This document shows positions 59,511-64,000 of a stretch of 64,000 nucleotides of DNA, piece by piece. The position numbers were made by a program, and so were the translations under genes. Position 1 is the first letter of the stretch, and each line of letters begins with the position of its first letter. The stretch covers positions 372,001-436,000 of the forward strand of contig OZ026535.1 of assembly GCA_964020105.1 (NCBI GenBank). The letters run 5' to 3'. Under the pieces are notes generated by a model. It saw nothing but the letters and a program-made list of their open reading frames with translations. It was not told the DNA's origin and searched no databases. This stretch comes from G964020105 sp964020105. Lineage in GTDB: Bacteria > Pseudomonadota > Alphaproteobacteria > WRAU01 > Hepatincolaceae.

Positions 59511-60260
59511 ATGTCAATTGCAGAAAGACTAAAGCAAATAGTAGAAATAATCACTAAAAAAAGGACTGTTTCTGTTAACGAGTTGAGTGATCATTTTAAG
59601 GTTACTAAAGAAACTATTAGAAAAGATCTAGAAAAACTTGAATATGAAGGTATTTTACGAAAAATTCATGGAGGAGCAATAAGTTTACAACAAGAAGGAC
59701 GATTAGATTTATCATTTGCTAGCAGAGTGGAAATGAATTTAGATGCAAAATTTATTATGGCAGAAAAAATAGCACACCTTATTAAAGATGGTAATCATAT
59801 CTTTGCTGATTCTAGTACAACTGTTTATCAAGCTTTAGTTTCATTGAGTTCTATGAAACTTACAATAATGACAAATGCTGTACATATTTTTGGAATAAAT
59901 AGTTCTTCTTTTAATTTAATTTCTACAGGAGGTGAGTATAAAAAATTTTCTAATACTTTTGTTGGTGCGGTTGCTAATAAAAGCGTAAAAGATTTTTTTG
60001 CTGATATTGCTTTAATCAGTTGTACCGGGGTTAATTCTATAAATGGAATAACAGAATCTAATGCACAAGAAGTGTATCTTAAAAGGTTGATGATTAAAAA
60101 TAGTAAACTTGTAATTTTGCTCGCTGACTCTTCAAAAATTGGTATTGTGGGACTATATAAAATGATCAATTTTTATGATATAAACTACCTAATTACAGAT
60201 AAGACTCCACCATATGAATTAATGACAATATTACAAGCGCATAAAATAAAAGTCCTATAA
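59511..60260 (+). CDS. DeoR/GlpR-family regulator of the divergent operon
   Basis: N-terminal winged helix: RLKQIVEIITKKRTVSVNELSDHFKVTKETIRKDLEKLEYEGILRKIHGGAI is the standard DeoR start. The C-terminal sensor (DEAxR-type) binds a sugar phosphate: HLIKDGNHIFADSSTTVYQ, LTIMTNAVHI, FVGAVANKSVKDFFADIALISCTGVNSINGITESN are typical. 249 aa. It is divergent from the HAD-APC-FGGY-AraM-TIM operon across 239 bp and is likely its repressor, relieved by a phosphorylated intermediate made by the kinase. Confidence 0.93.
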   Translation: MSIAERLKQIVEIITKKRTVSVNELSDHFKVTKETIRKDLEKLEYEGILRKIHGGAISLQQEGRLDLSFASRVEMNLDAKFIMAEKIAHLIKDGNHIFADSSTTVYQALVSLSSMKLTIMTNAVHIFGINSSSFNLISTGGEYKKFSNTFVGAVANKSVKDFFADIALISCTGVNSINGITESNAQEVYLKRLMIKNSKLVILLADSSKIGIVGLYKMINFYDINYLITDKTPPYELMTILQAHKIKVL

Positions 60261-60278
60261 GTTAAACTCATCATAAAA

Positions 60279-60641
60279 TTATTTTATCAAATAAGGTCTA
60301 CCGTAAAGATGAGTATGAATGGTATTGAAATTTTTCTCTTTAGTTTTTTTATAACAAAAATAAATATCTAGAGCAGGCCAAATAAATAATGTTAACCAAC
60401 CAAAAAATATCTTACTAATACCTAAACCAACATCTCCTATGTAGAAGCGATCAACTCCAAATACGCCAAAAGAAACAGAAAGGGTTAAGGTTATTAGCGG
60501 ATTTCTTAATTCTGAGGAGATTAATGCGTTATAATTGTTAAAATTTACCACCTCAAGAGAGTTTAGTATCAACATTAGATGCTCTTGATATATTTTATCC
60601 TTTAATAATGATATCAAAATATATTTCTGATTGCTATCCAT
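60279..60641 (-). CDS. TM2-domain membrane protein A
   Basis: 120 aa with a TM2 domain: NPLITLTLSVSFGVFGVDRFYIGDVGLGISKIFFGWLTLFIWPALDIYFCYKKTKEKN. The G-x-x-G-x-DRFYxGxxxxGxxK and DIxxxxKxxxxxN marks are diagnostic. The N-terminal 45 residues are a soluble helical part. Function of the family in bacteria is unknown. It is convergent with the DeoR gene (18-bp gap) and is a paralogue of the next gene. Confidence 0.88.
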   Translation of the reverse strand: MDSNQKYILISLLKDKIYQEHLMLILNSLEVVNFNNYNALISSELRNPLITLTLSVSFGVFGVDRFYIGDVGLGISKIFFGWLTLFIWPALDIYFCYKKTKEKNFNTIHTHLYGRPYLIK

Positions 60642-60676
60642 TTATTGCTGTTCTTATCCTAATAATGATTACTAGA

Positions 60677-60715
60677 TTATACTAGTCGGATTAACTATTC
60701 ATCTGACTAGTATAA
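60677..60715. terminator. Hairpin between the two TM2 genes
   Basis: TTATACTAGTCGGAT and ATCTGACTAGTATAA pair over 15 positions with one G-T mismatch and a 9-nt loop. It sits in the 95-bp gap between two co-directional minus-strand genes, with no T tract, so it may attenuate the second gene. Confidence 0.5.
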
Positions 60716-60736
60716 TTCTTATAATGAGTAAATTAA

Positions 60737-61084
60737 TTATAGGGACTGGATAGTTAGTCTTATTTTTTCAAGGTTCATTTTTTTAGCTTTTTTATGACAC
60801 AAGAAAATATCAATTATATACCATATTCCACATGTTATCCAACCTATGAATAATTTAGTTATACCCAATCCAATCTCTCCTAGGTAAAATCTATCAACTC
60901 CAAAACTTCCTACTAAAATAGAAAGTAGTAAAGTTGTCATTGGAGATTTCAAAGGAAGAGAGCTTAGTATATCTTTTTTAGATTCATCAACCTTATCAAG
61001 CATTCCAGATAATACAGGCTTATCTTCCGCTGCTATTTTATCTGACCATAATGCCATCATCATATTCTTACTGTTATTGTCCAT
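60737..61084 (-). CDS. TM2-domain membrane protein B
   Basis: 115 aa; SPMTTLLLSILVGSFGVDRFYLGEIGLGITKLFIGWITCGIWYIIDIFLCHKKAKKMNLEKI is a canonical TM2 domain with two membrane helices. The N-terminal helical part (DNNSKNMMMALWSDKIAAEDKPVLSGML) corresponds to that of protein A, so the pair arose by duplication. The ATG follows AAAGGAAAT. Function unknown. Confidence 0.9.
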   Translation of the reverse strand: MDNNSKNMMMALWSDKIAAEDKPVLSGMLDKVDESKKDILSSLPLKSPMTTLLLSILVGSFGVDRFYLGEIGLGITKLFIGWITCGIWYIIDIFLCHKKAKKMNLEKIRLTIQSL

Positions 61085-61514
61085 TTTTATTTCCTTTATT
61101 TTTTATTACGATCAATTTATTCTATGCATTAATATAATAATTGCAACTAATTAATACATAATGGTGAATAAAATATCAATATTTTTGATATTTTATATAA
61201 AAAATTGTATTTTTGAATACAAAACTTAATCAATATTGCTATTTTTATGAAATAATATATTTATTATACATGTGATAGTTTAATATAAATTATTACAATT
61301 TTTCTACATCAATGTTATAAATGGTATAAAAGATATAAGCCAATGATTAATATAACAATAAATAATAAATTTCATGCTTAAATATTTAAAATATTGCAGT
61401 CTATTTATACGATAAATAACAATTACATAGTAATTTTAAATATGATATGTTAGGATATTTATGTTATGCTGAGCATGAATGTATAAAGTTAGATTTTAAT
61501 TTGGTGAGATAATT
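61085..61514. other. Divergent AT-rich intergenic region
   Basis: No gene or strong hairpin. It should hold promoters for the TM2 gene and the lipoprotein gene; a TATGCT box is seen at about 61462. Confidence 0.45.
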
Positions 61515-61826
61515 ATGAAAAAAGCATTAGTTTTGTTTGTTATGGCTATAGGTTTAGTTGGTTGTGCGCAAGCACCTAGTGGTATGGGTCATGCTATATT
61601 TTATCAAGATACTATTGCTCCTGTTGCGGTTACGCAAGAGACTATAGTTAATAAAGTTGGCAGGGCTTGTGCTACAAATACTTTAGGATTTGTAGCTAAG
61701 GGAGATATGTCAATTGAGGCTGCTAAGAAAGCTGGTGGTATTACTAAGGTAGTTTCTATTGATCAAAGCTATAATTCTGTACTAGGATTTTTTGTAGAAA
61801 AATGCACAATAGTTAGAGGAAGCTAA
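61515..61826 (+). CDS. TRL-like family lipoprotein
   Basis: A short signal peptide with a lipobox (MKKALVLFVMAIGLVGCAQA; Cys at residue 17) marks a lipoprotein. The mature protein (GHAIFYQDTIAPVAVTQET..KVGRACATNTLGFVAKGDMSIEAAKKAGGITKVVSIDQSYNSVLGFFVEKCTIVRG) follows the TRL-like pattern (G..Y......P....G...K.G.A.....LG....GD.si..A...ggi.ki..vD.....vl..y...c..V.G). About 103 aa. Function unknown; members sit in the outer membrane or periplasm. A terminator follows. Confidence 0.88.
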   Translation: MKKALVLFVMAIGLVGCAQAPSGMGHAIFYQDTIAPVAVTQETIVNKVGRACATNTLGFVAKGDMSIEAAKKAGGITKVVSIDQSYNSVLGFFVEKCTIVRGS

Positions 61827-61856
61827 TTCGGCTAGTTGTTTTTTGCTTAATCTCTG

Positions 61857-61890
61857 AAGGACAAAGATTATAAATCTTTGTCCTTTTCTT
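61857..61890 (+). terminator. Rho-independent terminator
   Basis: AAGGACAAAGAT/ATCTTTGTCCTT form a 12-bp stem with a 5-nt loop, with TTTTCTT at the end. It lies 31 bp after the TRL-like lipoprotein gene. Confidence 0.88.
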
Positions 61891-62039
61891 ACGCAATAAT
61901 AGCGAAAGCTAGCTATATAAATAAGGTGAAGTGATAATTATTGGTAAGAAAAATAACTTACAAACTATTTTATTTGATATAATTATGACGTTGCTTATAA
62001 TTCAATATCACGTAATTATGCTAAATGAGGAGTATGCGT

Positions 62040-62687
62040 ATGAAATTTAAATTATTGGTATTAATTTTTTTTAGTTGTCTGTGTATGAAAGTTTACGCAG
62101 ATGATAATGGGTTTCGTATTACTCCATCTGTTAGTGTTTTAGCTGGTTTTGTGGATGGAAAAAATATTAATAAAGGCGCAGCAAATGTGGATTTAACTTA
62201 TCTTGTGGCCAATCGATTCGAGATGGGAGTAGGGGCAGGATATCATGACATACGACTTAATTCAAATGTCATAGAAAATTTTACTTTGCAAAATGGAACA
62301 GTAGTTGTGGCTAATTTTGTTACGCAAAACGCACATAGTTTCCCTTACTATTTGGTTGCCAGGTATGGCTTTGATTTAAATGAGGACTCTTATATTGTTT
62401 TTTCTGCTCTTTATGGGAGATATTATATCAATCATTCAGCAAGAAAAAATACAAACACTCAGTTGGCATATACTACCAATAATGATTTTTCTAATATGAG
62501 TTTTTTTGCTACAGCAATTGGGTACGAAATATCAGGTGCAATTTTATCAGTTGAGTATAGAATTGCCATGTATGATCAAGTATTAAGTTATAGTGATAAT
62601 AACAGTGCTTACAAAACTGATAAAGTACACTCGAAAAACTCGCATTATATCGGAGTAAACTTAGCCTATAGATTCGATCTGTTTTAG
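62040..62687 (+). CDS. Small outer-membrane beta-barrel protein
   Basis: Signal peptide MKFKLLVLIFFSCLCMKVYA, then a beta-rich mature chain (DDNGFRITPSVSVLAGFVDG..., MGVGAGYHDIRL, FPYYLVARYGFDL, YIVFSALYGRYY, FFATAIGYEISGAILSVEYRIAMYDQ) that ends YIGVNLAYRFDLF with a terminal Phe. The size suits an eight-stranded barrel. I chose ATG 62040 because GAGGAG lies 7 bp before it; ATGs at 62025 and 62034 overlap that site. No family is recognised. Converges with the next gene. Confidence 0.78.
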   Translation: MKFKLLVLIFFSCLCMKVYADDNGFRITPSVSVLAGFVDGKNINKGAANVDLTYLVANRFEMGVGAGYHDIRLNSNVIENFTLQNGTVVVANFVTQNAHSFPYYLVARYGFDLNEDSYIVFSALYGRYYINHSARKNTNTQLAYTTNNDFSNMSFFATAIGYEISGAILSVEYRIAMYDQVLSYSDNNSAYKTDKVHSKNSHYIGVNLAYRFDLF

Positions 62688-62692
62688 ATTGA

Positions 62693-63226
62693 TTATGGCA
62701 CTATGCTTATTAAAAGTTGTTGATTTTTTGTTATTCCTAATAGTTCTCTTATGCCATTAAAAGGATCATTGTATATTTTGTATTGTACATTGTAGTAGCC
62801 GTGACATTTAAAACCACTTTTAAGAAAATCTTTTTGATCATTGCATGGTAAACTCGATAAAGATTGTTTAATTATACCTAGAGTTTCATCATTAATAGGT
62901 CTTTTATAATTATCTTCAGTATTATTAATTGTATCTTTGTCAATCAGTATGGTAATTATTACTCCATTAGCTTTTACAAATTGTGAAGATGCGTATATTT
63001 TCATAGAAATATCAGATCTTTCTTCTAAATTTAGGACAAGATAATCTTTATTATCTGTATTTTTCGTATATATTGTAAACCCATTTGATAGAGCCTTATC
63101 AATAATAGTAGACGTTTTGACATTAATAACAGCCTCCTTATTTACATTAATTTCAGGATTAAGGTGTGTGCAAGAAGTTATCATAACCAATAAAACTAAT
63201 GTAATTACTACTTTGATACGTAGCAT
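62693..63226 (-). CDS. Hypothetical lipoprotein (177 aa)
   Basis: Lipobox in VVITLVLLVMITSC (Cys about residue 19) after a basic start MLRIK. The mature part is a mixed alpha/beta domain with two Cys near the C-terminal half (LPCNDQKDF, FKCHGYYN), possibly a disulphide. Start at 63226 because TGGAG lies 9 bp upstream; an in-frame ATG at 63241 has none. No family is recognised. It converges with the beta-barrel gene, leaving a 5-bp gap. Confidence 0.75.
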   Translation of the reverse strand: MLRIKVVITLVLLVMITSCTHLNPEINVNKEAVINVKTSTIIDKALSNGFTIYTKNTDNKDYLVLNLEERSDISMKIYASSQFVKANGVIITILIDKDTINNTEDNYKRPINDETLGIIKQSLSSLPCNDQKDFLKSGFKCHGYYNVQYKIYNDPFNGIRELLGITKNQQLLISIVP

Positions 63227-63331
63227 TTGAAGTATCTCCAATCTTAATAAACTAAGATGAATTATATATCAAATAATTTAAAAATCACAGAGCTAATATA
63301 GTGCATATTACAAAATATCAGTTAAAGATAG

Positions 63332-63402
63332 GCGTGAAACAGCTAAACTTTAGTGTGAAACAATAAACTTTAGCGTGAAACTCTGCTGGATTTTGTGAAA
63401 CC
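63332..63402. repeat. Four GTGAAAC direct repeats at ~20-bp spacing
   Basis: GTGAAAC occurs at 63334, 63355, 63375 and 63395. The middle two are part of a longer unit AAACTTTAGYGTGAAAC (63345-63361 and 63365-63381). Spacing of 21, 20 and 20 bp puts all on one face of the helix. It lies in the divergent gap between a lipoprotein gene and the gene at the right edge. Confidence 0.8.
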
Positions 63403-63526
63403 ACTTTAGGTGTAATAATTAAAAAATTGTATTGATTTTTTTTGATTATCATAAGACAATCAAGAAGTTACTTTTAGTTTGTTGATTTAATTTTTTTATT
63501 ATTAAATGGTAAAGTGAGATTATGGT

Positions 63527-64000
63527 ATGGGGATTGTAGGGAAAAGTGTATTTGTAGGAATAATTGCATTGGGATTTTTGTTATTTGCTAGTTATACTAA
63601 AGTTATAAATATTAAAGAATTTATAGCGAATAACTTTTCTACAAAAACTGTTTCCGCAAATAGATATGTCAGTGCATGTATGAATTATGCCTTAAGTGCA
63701 GTAGCTACTCGTTATGAAGGCAAATTGATTATCTACGAGACAGATTTGAAAAATGTTACCATATCCTCGAAAAAACTTAAGATTAGGGATAGAATAGAAA
63801 TTTCAGATAAAACAATGCATACTAATGTTGTTGAAGTTAATGATTTAAGAGTAATGTACAGAAATGATACTTCTTATGTACTTAGTTGTTGGATAAATAA
63901 ATCCTTCCAAGGAGATCCATCAGATATAACATCTTATGACGTTTTAAGGTTATCATTAAAAAGTGTATTAAAAAATACTAAAGATCTTAGGGAAGCTATT
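63527..64000 (+). CDS. Hypothetical protein with N-terminal membrane anchor, cut by the window edge
   Basis: ATG 63527 opens a frame of at least 158 codons that is still open at 64000. The N terminus MGIVGKSVFVGIIALGFLLFASYTKVINI is an uncleaved anchor or signal. The rest (about residues 40-158) looks like a periplasmic alpha/beta domain with an exposed Cys (YVSACMNYAL) and YEGKLIIYETDLKNVTISSKKLKI. No family is recognised. The ribosome site is weak (GTGAGAT). Confidence 0.65.
   Translation, partial: MGIVGKSVFVGIIALGFLLFASYTKVINIKEFIANNFSTKTVSANRYVSACMNYALSAVATRYEGKLIIYETDLKNVTISSKKLKIRDRIEISDKTMHTNVVEVNDLRVMYRNDTSYVLSCWINKSFQGDPSDITSYDVLRLSLKSVLKNTKDLREAI

Noticed and set aside
63332..63402. 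CRISPR array or replication origin
   Set aside because: Units are too short and contain no spacers; no cas, dnaA or rep gene adjoins.

Overview
The window is AT-rich DNA from a Gram-negative bacterium. The evidence is a porin, several C-terminal-Phe beta-barrels, lipoproteins, an Ohr peroxidase and a GTA/P2-type 3TM holin. Gene content and composition fit a host-associated alphaproteobacterium, but no single gene seen here fixes the genus, so treat that as inference.

Layout. 0-11.5 kb holds housekeeping and envelope genes: tRNA-Arg, an AmpD-like amidase, a flavodoxin-fold oxidoreductase, a porin, and a tight aspS-xseB-ispA-dxs run (Asp-tRNA synthetase, exonuclease VII small subunit, isoprenoid synthesis). 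12.4-15.3 kb holds a fragment of a phage head module (major capsid protein, a broken decoration-like gene, small genes) ending before tRNA-His. 15.7-18.4 kb holds an IS1595-type transposase remnant beside a BcgI-like restriction-modification pair. 18.6-21.3 kb holds ohr and two tandem beta-barrel paralogues. 21.6-26.9 kb is a catabolic cluster (SDR, FAD oxidase, FGGY kinase, MFS transporter) that resembles the uncharacterised E. coli ygc genes. 27-36.5 kb carries a Glu/Asp-type symporter, glutamate dehydrogenase, an acetolactate synthase-aldehyde dehydrogenase pair and ridA.

36.9-52.9 kb is a contractile phage-tail island of Mu/P2 ancestry. It has an XRE regulator, a Mor-like activator, GH108 endolysin, 3TM holin, tail terminator, baseplate V, W and J, sheath, tube, a tail chaperone with a conserved -1 frameshift site, and a tape measure gene. 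Integrase, transposase, terminase, portal and baseplate hub (gpD/gpU/gpX) are not seen, and the gpI/tail-fibre region is broken. Between a broken tape measure copy and the full tape measure lie two tandem, opposite-strand genes for membrane proteins with a lysine/alanine-rich coiled coil. Each lies in a duplicated ~1.37-kb unit with a poly(C)/poly(G) hairpin. Repeats of 33 bp (11 residues) occur in both tape measure copies and in the membrane proteins. This is the most unusual part of the window.

53.4-60.3 kb is a five-gene operon (HAD phosphatase, ethanolamine-type permease, FGGY kinase, AraM-like glycerol-1-phosphate dehydrogenase homologue, TIM barrel) with a divergent DeoR regulator. It looks like a catabolic route for a polyol or lipid-derived alcohol of unknown identity. 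60.3-64 kb has two TM2-domain proteins, a TRL-like lipoprotein, a small beta-barrel, another lipoprotein, a GTGAAAC repeat array with ~20-bp spacing, and a gene running off the right edge.
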